Positions 23,529 through 32,424 of a stretch of DNA of 32,424 nucleotides are shown piece after piece (position 1 is the first letter of the stretch; every line of letters starts with the position of its first letter). The DNA is from Bacteroidota bacterium (GTDB lineage: Bacteria; Bacteroidota; Ignavibacteria; Ignavibacteriales; Melioribacteraceae). The notes under the pieces were generated by a model. It was given only the letters and a program-made list of their open reading frames with translations. It had not been told where the DNA came from and searched no databases. Both the position numbers and the translations under genes were made by a program. The DNA lies in NCBI GenBank assembly GCA_018829545.1, contig JAHJTX010000145.1, positions 1 through 32,424 on the forward strand. The letters run 5' to 3'.

Positions 23529-24662
23529 TTATTTCATTGCGTTTTCGATGTCCAATATCAAATCTTCAACGTCTTCAATCCCTACTGAAAGCCTCACTAA
23601 ACTATCGGTAATTCCTAATCTTTCTCTTTCCACTTTTGGAACTGAAGCATGCGTCATGGTTGCAGGATGACAGACTAGACTTTCTACACCACCGAGACTT
23701 TCGGCAAGTGTAAAAATCTTTACATTTTTAAGAAAGTTTTTTGCTTTTTCTGCATCACCCAAATCCACAGAGATCATACCGCCGAAACCGCTCATCTGTT
23801 TTTTAGCCAATTCATGGTCAGGATGATCAGATAAACCCGGGTAGTAGATTTTTTGAATGTATTCTTTATCTCTGAAATACTCTGCGATTTTTATTGCATT
23901 TTCGTTATGCTGTTTCATTCTTACGGCAAGCGTTTTTGTTGCGCGTAGAGTAAGCCAGCAATCGAAGGGAGAAGGAATAGCTCCGGCGGCATTCTGTACG
24001 AATCTGATTCTTTTATGAATTGTATCACTGTTTGTAACAACCATTCCGCCTATTACATCGCTGTGACCGTTTAAATACTTGGTTGAGCTATGAACAACAA
24101 TATCAGCCCCGAGCAGCAATGGGTTTTGGAAATAAGGACTCATAAAAGTGTTATCTACAATTGAGATGAGATTTCTTTCTTTGCAAATTTTTGCCAACTC
24201 GCTTATGTCCGTAATTGTAAGCATTGGATTAGTGGGAGTTTCCGCATAAACAATTTTTGTGTTTGGTTTTACTGCGTCAACGACATTTTGAAGATTATTC
24301 ATATTTACCCACGAGAACTCGAGACTATAATCTGAAAGGAAATTCTCGAACAATCTGTAAACGCCTCCATAAACATTGTCCGAAACAACTATGTGGTCAC
24401 CGGCTTTTACAAGGCTCATCAATGCGTTTATTGCGGCAATTCCTGACGAAAATGCAATGCCGTATTTCCCTTTTTCAAGCGCCGCCACATTTGCTTCAAG
24501 TGATTGACGAGTTAAGTTACTCGTTCTGCCGTAAGCATAGCCCTTATTTTTCCCGAGTTCTTCTTGAGCATATGTAGTCGTCATGTGAATCGGAGTTATC
24601 ACGGCACCCGTTTCTAAATCCGGATGCTGACCGGCATGAATTGCATCAGTTGCAAAACCCAT
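23529..24662 (-). CDS. Cystathionine gamma-lyase / gamma-synthase
   Basis: PLP enzyme of Met/Cys interconversion, cytoplasmic. The 377 aa show YAYGRTSNLTRQSLEANVAA, the PLP-phosphate loop FSSGIAAINALMS, the PLP ligand Asp in IVDNTFMSPYFQNPLLLGAD and the Schiff-base lysine in SSTKYLNGHSDVIGG, with SLGGVESLVCHPATMTHAS near the end. Residues DNVYGGVYRLF fit the cystathionine group rather than methionine gamma-lyase. It lies 20 nt after fmt, in the def-fmt unit. Lyase versus synthase cannot be decided by eye. Confidence 0.88.
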   Translation of the reverse strand: MGFATDAIHAGQHPDLETGAVITPIHMTTTYAQEELGKNKGYAYGRTSNLTRQSLEANVAALEKGKYGIAFSSGIAAINALMSLVKAGDHIVVSDNVYGGVYRLFENFLSDYSLEFSWVNMNNLQNVVDAVKPNTKIVYAETPTNPMLTITDISELAKICKERNLISIVDNTFMSPYFQNPLLLGADIVVHSSTKYLNGHSDVIGGMVVTNSDTIHKRIRFVQNAAGAIPSPFDCWLTLRATKTLAVRMKQHNENAIKIAEYFRDKEYIQKIYYPGLSDHPDHELAKKQMSGFGGMISVDLGDAEKAKNFLKNVKIFTLAESLGGVESLVCHPATMTHASVPKVERERLGITDSLVRLSVGIEDVEDLILDIENAMK

Positions 24663-24682
24663 AATATTTTCCCGTTAATTAC

Positions 24683-25582
24683 TTACAGTTTATATCCGCG
24701 TAAAAACTCGGCAGAAGTCATTCGCTTTCTTCCTTCCGGCTGAATTTCTAATATTTCGATCGTTCCGTTTCCGGTTCCAAAATATAATTTTTCAGCATCA
24801 ACTTTGATTTCAGAAACCTTCAGTGAAATTTGGCTGCTCAATTTTGTTTTGTAAATTTTATACGATTTCTCTTTGTGCTCAAAATATGCTCCGGGAAAAG
24901 GTGATAAGCCTCTTACCTTATTATGAATTTCACTAGCAGAAATTTGCCAGTCTATTCTGCACATTTCCTTTTTAATTTTAGGAGCCGGTGAAGCTAAGCT
25001 ATCGTTTTGTTCAATAGTTTTAACCTCGCCGCTATCAATTAAATTTGTTGTTTCAAAAACAAGTTCAGCTCCCAGCGCGCTCATCTTATCGTGAAGAGTT
25101 CCAAAATCATCTTCTTCATTTATCAACAAAAATTTTGAGGCAATGATGTTTCCCGTATCAACTTTCTCTTTAAGGAAAAATGTTGTAACTCCGGTTTCTT
25201 TATCGCCGTTAAAAAGCGCCCATTGAATAGGAGCGGCGCCGCGGTATTTAGGAAGCAGGGATCCGTGAAGATTAAATGAACCGGATTTGGGTAATGTAAA
25301 AACTTCTGCGGGAAGAATTCTAAACGCAACTATTATAAATACATCTGCGTTGTAAGATCGCAATTGATCAATAAAGACAGAGTCTTTTAGGCTTTCCGGC
25401 TGAAGAACTTCGATGCCGTTTTCTACTGCGAAAGATTTTACCGGCGTAAAAGAAACTTGCCTTCCTCTTCCCCTTTCTTTATCGGGAGCGGTAACAACTG
25501 CTATTACATTGTGTCCGCTCTCATGTAATATTTTTAACGACGGCACGGCAAAATCGGGAGTGCCAAAAAAGATAATATTCAT
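24683..25582 (-). CDS. fmt: Methionyl-tRNA formyltransferase
   Basis: Formylates initiator Met-tRNA using 10-formyl-THF. The 299 aa start MNIIFFGTPDFAVPSLKIL, show the formyl-transfer core FNLHGSLLPKYRGAAPIQWA (Asn/His/Asp catalytic set with DTGNII downstream) and a C-terminal OB-like domain beginning around IHNKVRGLSPFPGAYFE. Only 1 nt separates it from the upstream def gene, the usual def-fmt pair. Confidence 0.96.
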   Translation of the reverse strand: MNIIFFGTPDFAVPSLKILHESGHNVIAVVTAPDKERGRGRQVSFTPVKSFAVENGIEVLQPESLKDSVFIDQLRSYNADVFIIVAFRILPAEVFTLPKSGSFNLHGSLLPKYRGAAPIQWALFNGDKETGVTTFFLKEKVDTGNIIASKFLLINEEDDFGTLHDKMSALGAELVFETTNLIDSGEVKTIEQNDSLASPAPKIKKEMCRIDWQISASEIHNKVRGLSPFPGAYFEHKEKSYKIYKTKLSSQISLKVSEIKVDAEKLYFGTGNGTIEILEIQPEGRKRMTSAEFLRGYKL

Positions 25583-25583
25583 T

Positions 25584-26129
25584 TTACTTTTCTGTGATTG
25601 GATAATTAATGTCTGCTTCTCTATTCATAATTTGAGCGAGTTCTTTTTGGAGCATTTTTTTTAATTTCTGATCTACTCTATCCGGAATCAATTTCCCAAG
25701 TAAATGATCGTATTCATGTTGAATAACTCTTGACAGCCAATCATCAACTTCGAGGATAACTTCTTTTTCGTCTGTATTAATATATTTAATTTGAATTGCA
25801 TCCGGTCTTTCTACATCGGCGCGTAAATTCGGAAGGCTTAAACATCCTTCTTCATAAATTACGTTTTCATCGGACTCTGAAGTGATTATTGGATTTATTA
25901 GAACAATTGGTTTACTGTCCTCGTATCCTTCAACGGGAGAAAGGTCAACTATAAAAAGAGATTTACTTATCCCAACTTGATTTGCGGCTAAACCGATTCC
26001 CCCTGCGTTTCTCATTGTATCAAACATATTTCTGATGATTAAAATTAATTCATCATCAACTCCATTAACATTCTTTGTCTTTTCATTTAGAATCTTATCA
26101 CCGTATACCGTAATCGGCAGAATAGCCAT
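25584..26129 (-). CDS. def: Peptide deformylase
   Basis: Fe2+/Zn2+ enzyme removing formyl from nascent N-termini. The 181 aa hold all three motifs: GIGLAANQVG, EEGCLSLP (metal Cys) and QHEYDHLLGKLIPDRV (HExxH-type His ligands and Glu). The start codon overlaps the stop of the upstream membrane protein gene by 1 nt. Normal length and complete active site. Confidence 0.96.
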   Translation of the reverse strand: MAILPITVYGDKILNEKTKNVNGVDDELILIIRNMFDTMRNAGGIGLAANQVGISKSLFIVDLSPVEGYEDSKPIVLINPIITSESDENVIYEEGCLSLPNLRADVERPDAIQIKYINTDEKEVILEVDDWLSRVIQHEYDHLLGKLIPDRVDQKLKKMLQKELAQIMNREADINYPITEK

Positions 26130-27034
26130 TATTTCTCCTTCTTCTGAATTTTTATTTCTGCATCAGCAATTTGGGCGCTAAGGTCTTTGTAAATATTTAC
26201 TTCCGTGGAGCAGAAAACCATCCTAATTGCGAGGCGAAAAATAATTAACATCTGCTGAAGAATAAAGGATAACGCCAAAAAATAGTGTGGTGTTCTCGGA
26301 ACAAAATTCTCAACAATATTATAAATAATTGCTCCGATTGCGCCTAAAATTGAGACTATCAGAAAAACAATAAAAACCAGCCTAAAGTTTCGAATGAAAA
26401 ATTTTACAGCGATTATAATTCCATTACGCACTTTTAATTTATCTTCGATTGCCAGGTATACTTTTGTATAATCTGAGATAATGGTTATCAGCCCGATAAT
26501 AAAAATTAGAAAAACATATCTAAGAGAACGAATTACAAAATCAGCAATTACATTATCCATATTAACAAATATCAGCGTGATCAAATCGCCGATGAGATCG
26601 TTTACTATAAATGCCGTTGCAAAAAATGCGGCGGAAATAAACAGAACTTTCGTGAATCTATACCAATACTTAACCCCGCTGTAGAAAAAGTCTGACATAT
26701 GATTTTTGTTGATATTGTTGAAGACCGAAATTAGTCCGCCAAGATAAAACGTTTGAATAAAAGCATACACGGCAACAACGCTGTAAAGAATGGCGGGATA
26801 GTGTTCAACACTTAACCGATATAAATGCCTGAATTGTATGTACCAAAAATAATCGAACCTAACAGCTAGTTCAGCGCTTAAAAGTGAGTGTGCAAGGTTA
26901 TCTGTAAATATAGTATAAAGCGGGAGGCTGATTATAAAAGCAAGCAGCGCATTCGTTGACCAAAGCAGCAATACATATTTTCTGTTATGAACGGTATCGC
27001 GAAACGACAATGTAATTATTTCTTTTATACTCAT
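26129..27034 (-). CDS. Six-helix membrane protein of unknown function
   Basis: The 301 aa have about six membrane segments, for example VLLLWSTNALLAFIISLPLY, AILYSVVAVYAFIQTFYLGG, VLFISAAFFATAFIVNDLIG and LVFIVFLIVSILGAIGAIIY, with a basic cytoplasmic tail (AEIKIQKKEK). Its start overlaps the stop of the upstream peptidase-like gene by 4 nt (ATGA) and it touches def, so it is in the same transcript. The layout resembles uncharacterised Bacteroidota membrane proteins; I see no transport or catalytic motif. Confidence 0.75.
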   Translation of the reverse strand: MSIKEIITLSFRDTVHNRKYVLLLWSTNALLAFIISLPLYTIFTDNLAHSLLSAELAVRFDYFWYIQFRHLYRLSVEHYPAILYSVVAVYAFIQTFYLGGLISVFNNINKNHMSDFFYSGVKYWYRFTKVLFISAAFFATAFIVNDLIGDLITLIFVNMDNVIADFVIRSLRYVFLIFIIGLITIISDYTKVYLAIEDKLKVRNGIIIAVKFFIRNFRLVFIVFLIVSILGAIGAIIYNIVENFVPRTPHYFLALSFILQQMLIIFRLAIRMVFCSTEVNIYKDLSAQIADAEIKIQKKEK

Positions 27035-28995
27035 TCAATGCTTCCCAAAACCATTAACGCATTTTGAAACCAAAAAAAGCATCTAATTGCTAAAGAAAGC
27101 GATCCCCAATACTGCTGATCAACAGTGTATGAATTATTTGAAAAATTTTGATCGAGCAGATTTTTACGCATTGGATCCACCACCGCCGCGATTACAGTCT
27201 CGGATGTGTTAAAAACAACGGTTTGATATTTTTGTTTGCCATCCCATATTTTAACTAAAGTATCCGTCTCCGTAATAAGAGCAATTTCGCACTTTGCCCT
27301 TCCTTCTCCAATTCGCTCAACATAAACGCTGTACGTAGTATCGTTAATTGTATCAATACTTTTCACGGCATAATCAAATGAATAAGCATTTTGATAATAA
27401 TTAGCGATAAAATATTCATGGTCGTATTCCGGAATTGATTTTATTTCATTGAAGAAATCATTTGCGGAAAATGTTCTGAACTTAAACGAGTGATAAATAG
27501 ATTTTGCGATGGAAGAAAACTTCTCCTCCCCTAAAATGTTTTCGAGCGATTGTAAAATTACAGCAGGTTTATAAATTGTATTATTTTCAAAATTTTGATA
27601 ATCATAATGAGAGGTTGAATTTTGAACAACCGAACCGAGCACAGGGACGGATAACATCTTTTCAACTTCATCAGCGCCCATCGGTATCTCATTTCTGACA
27701 AGAGTATACACAAGAGGCATCTCCTGGTAACTCAAAAAGTTGATCCCCAATACAGGATAATAGGTTGCAATCTTAAAACTTATTCTTGGCGCAGGATAAT
27801 ATTTATAATAAACCTTGCTGCCATAAAATCTACTCAATCCCCCGCTTATCCACGTTTCAGAAATTTTATCTGAATTAATTACGAATGAAAAATACTGTTC
27901 GGCAATCAATCCGGTTATATCAAGTTCAGGTTTACCCAATTCCTCAGGTGAAATTAAGTCTATATTAAATGCGCCGAAGTTGGATTTAGCAAAATTCTTG
28001 GAGTGACTAGTTCTGGGTAAATCAATTAATGACAAATTCGTAAAAGGAATTTCGCCGAACTCATTTGCAAAAAACGAAAGGGAATTTTTTACAGCCTTTT
28101 CGATTCGTTCAAAGTATTGATCGTGGGCAGATAGAAGGACTACTTCAACAAGAACATTTCTAAACTGATCTTTGAAATAGATATTTCTGTGAACCATTCC
28201 TTTATGCAAGGAGAAAGAAAAATCAGTAATATTAGCTGCAGTTACTTTTTCAACCTTTTGCGAGCTTTGCTTAATTGTTTCTTCAGTTGCACCGGAAGAC
28301 ACAAGGTTGAACTTATCCGGAAAAGAGAATTCAATTTCATAATCTGCGAATGAATTATAAACTCCGCCAAAACGAGAGTTAGGATTATGATGCCAAACAC
28401 CATCTTCATAAACCGCTAATGCTGGGAAGCATTCGTAAAATAAATAAAATGATTCATCAGCATTATATCCGAAGCCGGTTTGCGCTCTTGGAATTGTGCA
28501 GTTCAATTCCAATTCCACTTGAATAGTATCGCCCGAATAATACTTATGCTTGAGCAGAATAAATCCACTCTCCGATCTATTTTGTTCCGCAGAAAAATTT
28601 ACTTCCGCGCTTTCCTTATTAAGATAAGTCCTGGAAATGTTGACAGCCTGAACATATCTTTTTATATAAAAATTAATAAAGAGCGAATCTGAATTCAGAT
28701 TTTCTTTGAGTACCCACCTTATTTTTTGATTTATATCAATCCTTTTTTTTTCGGTATCGATATTTGAATGAATTTTGTAAGCGAGATTTGAGTTTGGGAT
28801 TTCTTGATTGGTGAGGTTACTCAGATTAGGATTAAGATTAGGATTAAGATTAGGATTAGGATTAGGATTAAGATTAGGACTATGATTAGGATTTTTGAAA
28901 GAGGTATTTTCTTCTTGATTATCACTCAGTGGATTTAGGAGATAATTCAATCCGGCTAGAATTACTAATAATAATATCAACAATAAATTTTTCAT
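27031..28995 (-). CDS. Exported M1-peptidase-like protein without the zinc site
   Basis: The 654 aa begin with a hydrophobic signal/anchor (MKNLLLILLLVILAGLNYLL), then an Asn-Pro/Asn-Leu repeat (about residues 35-58). An M1 N-terminal beta domain follows (AYKIHSNIDTEKKRIDINQK, GFGYNADESFYLFYECFPAL) and then a gluzincin-like region. Where M1 enzymes have HExxH, then about 18 residues on WLNEG, this protein has TGLIAEQYFSFVINSDKISE then WISGGLSRFYG. The His ligands and the catalytic and zinc Glu are all missing. It is probably a non-catalytic relative or a structural/chaperone-like periplasmic protein. It overlaps the membrane protein gene by 4 nt, so both may act together at the envelope; function unknown. 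Confidence 0.7.
   Translation of the reverse strand: MKNLLLILLLVILAGLNYLLNPLSDNQEENTSFKNPNHSPNLNPNPNPNLNPNLNPNLSNLTNQEIPNSNLAYKIHSNIDTEKKRIDINQKIRWVLKENLNSDSLFINFYIKRYVQAVNISRTYLNKESAEVNFSAEQNRSESGFILLKHKYYSGDTIQVELELNCTIPRAQTGFGYNADESFYLFYECFPALAVYEDGVWHHNPNSRFGGVYNSFADYEIEFSFPDKFNLVSSGATEETIKQSSQKVEKVTAANITDFSFSLHKGMVHRNIYFKDQFRNVLVEVVLLSAHDQYFERIEKAVKNSLSFFANEFGEIPFTNLSLIDLPRTSHSKNFAKSNFGAFNIDLISPEELGKPELDITGLIAEQYFSFVINSDKISETWISGGLSRFYGSKVYYKYYPAPRISFKIATYYPVLGINFLSYQEMPLVYTLVRNEIPMGADEVEKMLSVPVLGSVVQNSTSHYDYQNFENNTIYKPAVILQSLENILGEEKFSSIAKSIYHSFKFRTFSANDFFNEIKSIPEYDHEYFIANYYQNAYSFDYAVKSIDTINDTTYSVYVERIGEGRAKCEIALITETDTLVKIWDGKQKYQTVVFNTSETVIAAVVDPMRKNLLDQNFSNNSYTVDQQYWGSLSLAIRCFFWFQNALMVLGSIE
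28825..28893 (-). repeat. In-frame hexanucleotide tandem repeat
   Basis: About eleven degenerate copies of AATCCT/AATCTT on the coding strand encode alternating Asn-Pro and Asn-Leu just after the signal of the M1-like protein. Being in units of six, copy-number change keeps the frame and would only alter linker length. Confidence 0.8.
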
Positions 28996-29182
28996 GGCTG
29001 TAAGTTAATACTTGCAAAAATCTATTACAATTTCATTCAAATTTTATGTGCAAGGAAAAGATTCATAAAAATCTAAATCAAACAAAATCACTCATTATTA
29101 AATTTCCCTTGTAAAAAATACAATAAAATTTAATATTGATGCCTAATTTTAAGCGATCATTAAATATTCCATAAGGCGAAGC

Positions 29183-30550
29183 ATGCAGAGAGAGCAATGG
29201 GGTTCTAAACTTGGTTTTATACTTGCGGCGGCTGGTTCAGCAATTGGCTTAGGCAACATTTGGAAATTCCCTTACATAGCAGGTGAAAATGGCGGCGCAT
29301 CGTTCATCTTTGTCTATTTAATCTGTATTGCTATAATTGGTTTGCCCGTTCTAATAGCAGAAATTTTACTTGGCCGAACAACTCACAGGAATCCTGTTGG
29401 CGCTTTCAAAGCATTGAGTAAATCTAAGCTCTGGATAGGTGTTGGCGGAATGGGAGTGGTTAGTGGATTTCTTATCCTCTCATTTTATGCTGTTATTGCC
29501 GGATGGTCCTTAGGTTATATCTTTGAAGCAATAGCTGGAAATTTTACAATTTTTAATACAGGTGTTTTAGCGGCAGAGCATTTCAATACTCTTGTCTCTA
29601 ATCTCCCATGGATTATTGGATACTTTACGCTATTTATGCTTTTAACAATGTTGTTCGTTTATCTTGGGATTCAAAAAGGAATTGAGCGCGGTAGCAAAAT
29701 TATGATGCCAATTCTTTTTGTGCTCCTAATTGTTTTAATGATTCGTGGAATTACACTCGAAGGTTCTGAAGAAGGTATCGCTTTTCTTCTTCATCCTGAC
29801 TGGAGCAAAATTAATGCTCAAGCAATATTAGTAGCGTTAGGACACGCTTTCTTTACGCTAAGTCTTGGAATGGGCGCAATGCTTACTTATGGAAGTTATA
29901 TGTCTAAAAATGATAATATACCTTCAGCTGCTTTACAAATTATTATTTTAGATACAGTAATTGCTCTCATTGCCGGAGTCGCAATTTTCACTTCTGTATT
30001 TGCTGTTGGACTTGATCCTTCTGCTGGACCAGGATTAATTTTCCACACAATTCCTGCTGCCTTTGCAAAAATGCCAGGCGGATATTTTTTCTCAATTATA
30101 TTTTTTATCCTTCTTAGTATTGCTGCTCTTACATCTGCAATCTCTCTGCTTGAAGTCGTTGTTGCTTATTTTGTTGACGAACTTGGCTGGGATAGAAAAA
30201 TAGCCGTTATCATTTTAGGATTTGTCGTATTTCTTCTTGGATTACCAAGCGCCCTATCATTCAATGTTTTAGCCGATTATACAATCTTCGGCAAAAACTT
30301 TTTTGATATAGTAGATTTTCTTGCCTCTAATATTCTATTGCCCTTGGGTGGTTTACTAATTTCAATTTTTGTAGGATATATTTGGGGATTTGATAAAGTT
30401 CTAGTAAACCTAAAGGAAGGTTCACAGAACTTATTTGATAACTATCCATATATTATTTTAACATGGAAGTTTTTCTTAAAATATTTATCACCAATTTTAA
30501 TTTTTATCGTACTTCTTCATTCACTAGGCATTTTAGATATAATTTTTTAA
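29183..30550 (+). CDS. Neurotransmitter:sodium symporter (NSS/SNF) family transporter
   Basis: LeuT-like Na+-coupled amino-acid uptake carrier. The 455 aa start REQWGSKLGFILAAAGSAIG followed by LGNIWKFPYIAGENGGASFI, the TM1 hallmark with the unwound substrate/Na+ site. About 11-12 membrane segments follow, including the TM6 region AFFTLSLGMGAMLTYGSYMS and TM8 SIAALTSAISLLEVV. The bacterial 11-12 TM form with a short C-terminus is typical. A 187-nt AT-rich leader precedes it, with AAGG about 8 nt before the ATG; it is divergent from the M1-like gene. The specific amino acid is unknown. Confidence 0.92.
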   Translation: MQREQWGSKLGFILAAAGSAIGLGNIWKFPYIAGENGGASFIFVYLICIAIIGLPVLIAEILLGRTTHRNPVGAFKALSKSKLWIGVGGMGVVSGFLILSFYAVIAGWSLGYIFEAIAGNFTIFNTGVLAAEHFNTLVSNLPWIIGYFTLFMLLTMLFVYLGIQKGIERGSKIMMPILFVLLIVLMIRGITLEGSEEGIAFLLHPDWSKINAQAILVALGHAFFTLSLGMGAMLTYGSYMSKNDNIPSAALQIIILDTVIALIAGVAIFTSVFAVGLDPSAGPGLIFHTIPAAFAKMPGGYFFSIIFFILLSIAALTSAISLLEVVVAYFVDELGWDRKIAVIILGFVVFLLGLPSALSFNVLADYTIFGKNFFDIVDFLASNILLPLGGLLISIFVGYIWGFDKVLVNLKEGSQNLFDNYPYIILTWKFFLKYLSPILIFIVLLHSLGILDIIF

Positions 30551-30571
30551 CAATCAAATATATTTGGGCTT

Positions 30572-32179
30572 ATGAAAAAATCAATCGCCGGCATAATCTC
30601 TTTATCAATAATTTTTCTTGTTTTAATCTTTGGTGGAGTTCCCTTCTTTGATACTGTATGGTCTTTCCCAGGTAATTTCGATTTCTTTAAAACTTTTCCA
30701 ACTGAGGATATTCCACTTGGAATAATTCCTTTAATGATAATTGCATTAATTGGAACCGGAATATTTGCAAGTTTCAAATTAAATTTTCCACAGGTAAGAC
30801 ACTTCTGGCATGGAGTGAAAGTTACTATGGGAATTTACGACAACCCAAACGATGAGGGAGATTTAAATCACTTCAAAGCCTTATCCACAGCGCTCTCTGC
30901 GACTGTTGGAATTGGGAATATTGCCGGAGTAGCAACAGCCGTTTATTATGGCGGACCCGGAGCGCTCTTTTGGATGTGGGTAACCGCATTCTTTGGAACA
31001 ACGTTAAAATTTGCCGAGAGTACTCTTGGGCACAAGTACCGCGAAATCCTTCCGGATGGCTCAACAGCCGGCGGACCAATGTACACAATAGAAAAAGGAC
31101 TTGGGCCTAATTGGAGATGGATGGCTGTTGCTTTTGCCAGTTTTGCAATTATCTGCTCCTTTGCTACAGGTAATGCAATCCAGTCATTTACTGTTTCCGA
31201 TCAAATTTATTCTGAGGTAACTCAACTTTTTGGCTCAACTGGATTTTTTACTTTAAAACATGAAATTTTTTCCGGATTTGAAGTATCGCTTCAACAAGTG
31301 ATTAATGGATTGCTTCTCTCAGCAATTGTAGGCGCTGTAATTATTGGCGGAATTAAACGAATTGGAAATGTAACTGGTTTCTTAGCGCCATTTATGGCTG
31401 CATTTTATGTAATTGCCGGTCTCGTAATTCTATTCGCGTATATGGGTGAACTTCTTCCAAGTTTAGGATTAGTATTTGATATGGCTTTTAATCCTCCGGC
31501 AGAAATTGCCGGCGTTACAAGCGGGACGTTCCTTGTATTTATGAATACAATGCTTTGGGGAATTAAACGGGGGCTTTACTCTAACGAAGCCGGACAAGGA
31601 AGCGCTGCTATTGCTCACTCCACAGCAAAGACAAAATACTCAGTTCGCGAAGGCGCCGTTGCAATGTTAGGACCTTTTATTGATACAATAACAATTTGTT
31701 CTCTTACTGGATTAGTTATTATTGTTACCGGCGCTTGGCATCATACTCAATTTTATGTTGAGCGTATTGACCCAAATTTTGCCGGTGAACTTTACAATTC
31801 CTCCATTTTAACCTCATTTGCTTTTAAAGAGGGTTTAAGCTGGCTCTTTGATTACGGTGACAAAATAATAACAATCGGAGTTCTTTTATTTGCTATTTCA
31901 ACTATGATTAGCTGGTCATTTTACGGCGATAGAGCTACATATTATCTGTTTGGAAGGAAAATGATTCTCCCTTACAAATGGATGTTTATCCTTTTTGTAT
32001 TTATTGGCGCAATTGCTGAGTTAGAAGCAGTTTGGGCTTTTGGTGATGCTGCTCTTGGATTCATGACATTCCCAAATTTGATTTCAATAATTCTTCTTTC
32101 GGGAGTTTTAAGGAAAGATCTGAAGGCTTATTTTGCAATGAAGCATGTTCCATACAAGGATTTGGAAAAACAGAATTAA
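30572..32179 (+). CDS. Alanine/glycine:cation symporter (AGCS/DAACS) family transporter
   Basis: Na+-coupled alanine or glycine uptake. The 535 aa have about 11 membrane segments and the family signatures ALSATVGIGNIAGVATAVYY with GGPGALFWMWVTAFFGTTLK near the N-terminal third. The long central stretch NTMLWGIKRGLYSNEAGQGS followed by AAIAHSTAKT is the AGCS hallmark. An N-terminal hydrophobic segment precedes the first repeat. It starts 21 nt after the NSS gene and is probably co-transcribed, giving a two-transporter amino-acid uptake unit. Alanine as substrate is inferred from family membership. Confidence 0.93.
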   Translation: MKKSIAGIISLSIIFLVLIFGGVPFFDTVWSFPGNFDFFKTFPTEDIPLGIIPLMIIALIGTGIFASFKLNFPQVRHFWHGVKVTMGIYDNPNDEGDLNHFKALSTALSATVGIGNIAGVATAVYYGGPGALFWMWVTAFFGTTLKFAESTLGHKYREILPDGSTAGGPMYTIEKGLGPNWRWMAVAFASFAIICSFATGNAIQSFTVSDQIYSEVTQLFGSTGFFTLKHEIFSGFEVSLQQVINGLLLSAIVGAVIIGGIKRIGNVTGFLAPFMAAFYVIAGLVILFAYMGELLPSLGLVFDMAFNPPAEIAGVTSGTFLVFMNTMLWGIKRGLYSNEAGQGSAAIAHSTAKTKYSVREGAVAMLGPFIDTITICSLTGLVIIVTGAWHHTQFYVERIDPNFAGELYNSSILTSFAFKEGLSWLFDYGDKIITIGVLLFAISTMISWSFYGDRATYYLFGRKMILPYKWMFILFVFIGAIAELEAVWAFGDAALGFMTFPNLISIILLSGVLRKDLKAYFAMKHVPYKDLEKQN

Positions 32180-32230
32180 GTTTTTGTTAAAAAAAAATTA
32201 TTAGTCCTTTGAGTTCTTTGTGAATCTTTT

Positions 32231-32279
32231 CCTTGGTGTACTTCGTGGTTAGACTTTTTTACCACGAAGTTCTACAAGG
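32231..32279 (+). terminator. Inverted repeat after the symporter pair, terminator-like
   Basis: ACTTCGTGGT (32240-32249) and ACCACGAAGT (32261-32270) are a perfect 10-bp stem around a T-rich loop, with CCTTG/CAAGG pairing further out. There is no long U-tract after it, so it may be a dispersed palindromic repeat that ends transcription. Beyond it, to the window end, no gene is seen. Confidence 0.5.
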
Positions 32280-32424
32280 TTGACACTAAGTGCATAATTT
32301 CACAAATACAGTGACGTATAAAATAATGGCTAAATGTATTAGCTCTGTCAATAAGTTAACAAAAGTATAATAACTAATCTAGGGTATTTACTTCCTGCCA
32401 CTAATAGAATATGGCACAATTAAA

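Noticed and set aside
22114-25582. SAM riboswitch for the methionine genes
   Set aside because: No leader of suitable length exists: fmt to the cystathionine gene is 20 nt and the 83-nt gap before the gamma-lyase gene shows no SAM-box features.
28825-28893. Telomere-like TTAGGA repeat
   Set aside because: It is inside a coding frame as an Asn/Pro/Leu linker and is not at a replicon end.

Overview
The window looks like a chromosomal segment of an AT-rich, Gram-negative bacterium of the Ignavibacteria / Chlorobi–Bacteroidota neighbourhood. The main evidence is two copies of the type IX secretion (Por) C-terminal sorting domain, one with the motif QNYPNPFNPTTTIKY. Further evidence is a Bacteroidota-style gene set (NhaD antiporter, DUF4834-like small protein, deoxynucleoside kinase, tandem Cys/Met PLP enzymes) and intergenic DNA full of short palindromic repeats. 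No rRNA, tRNA or CRISPR was seen.

Layout. 1-4766 (all minus): 5' part of the NAD(P)HX repair enzyme gene (cut by the window edge), an NhaD Na+/H+ antiporter with its own terminator, asparaginyl-tRNA synthetase and a cation diffusion facilitator. 5022-7416: an accessory patch with a frameshifted secreted-protein gene, a VapBC toxin-antitoxin pair, a second broken sorting-domain tail, and a miniature inverted-repeat element. 7417-14604 (minus): a compact seven-gene unit read as GcvH-like protein, Tat-exported HybA-like ferredoxin, HybB/NrfD-like membrane quinol subunit, second GcvH-like protein, haem-motif histidine kinase, sigma-54 response regulator and archaemetzincin. 14605-15775: about 1.2 kb of relics and repeats, including a second miniature inverted-repeat element and the 3' end of an aminotransferase gene. 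15776-20829 (minus): Ppx/GppA, then a run of pgeF, EamA transporter, folB, folK, deoxynucleoside kinase and a small membrane protein. 21179-22024 (plus): a dihaem cytochrome c lipoprotein with promoter-region palindromes and a terminator. 22114-28995 (minus): degenerate M1-peptidase-like protein, membrane protein, def, fmt, cystathionine lyase/synthase and methionine gamma-lyase. 29183-32179 (plus): two Na+-coupled amino-acid symporters (NSS and AGCS families).

The most interesting part is 7417-14604. It appears to couple a quinone/periplasmic redox module to a phosphorelay whose sensor carries c-type haem motifs outside the membrane. It has two membrane-anchored GcvH-like proteins that both lack the canonical lipoyl-lysine, and a zinc protease gene overlapping the end of the regulator gene. 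A plausible reading is a redox-sensing electron-transfer complex controlling sigma-54 transcription, but function, partners and electron donor are inference. The two miniature elements (7110-7290 and 15159-15285) share internal hairpins and probably belong to one family.
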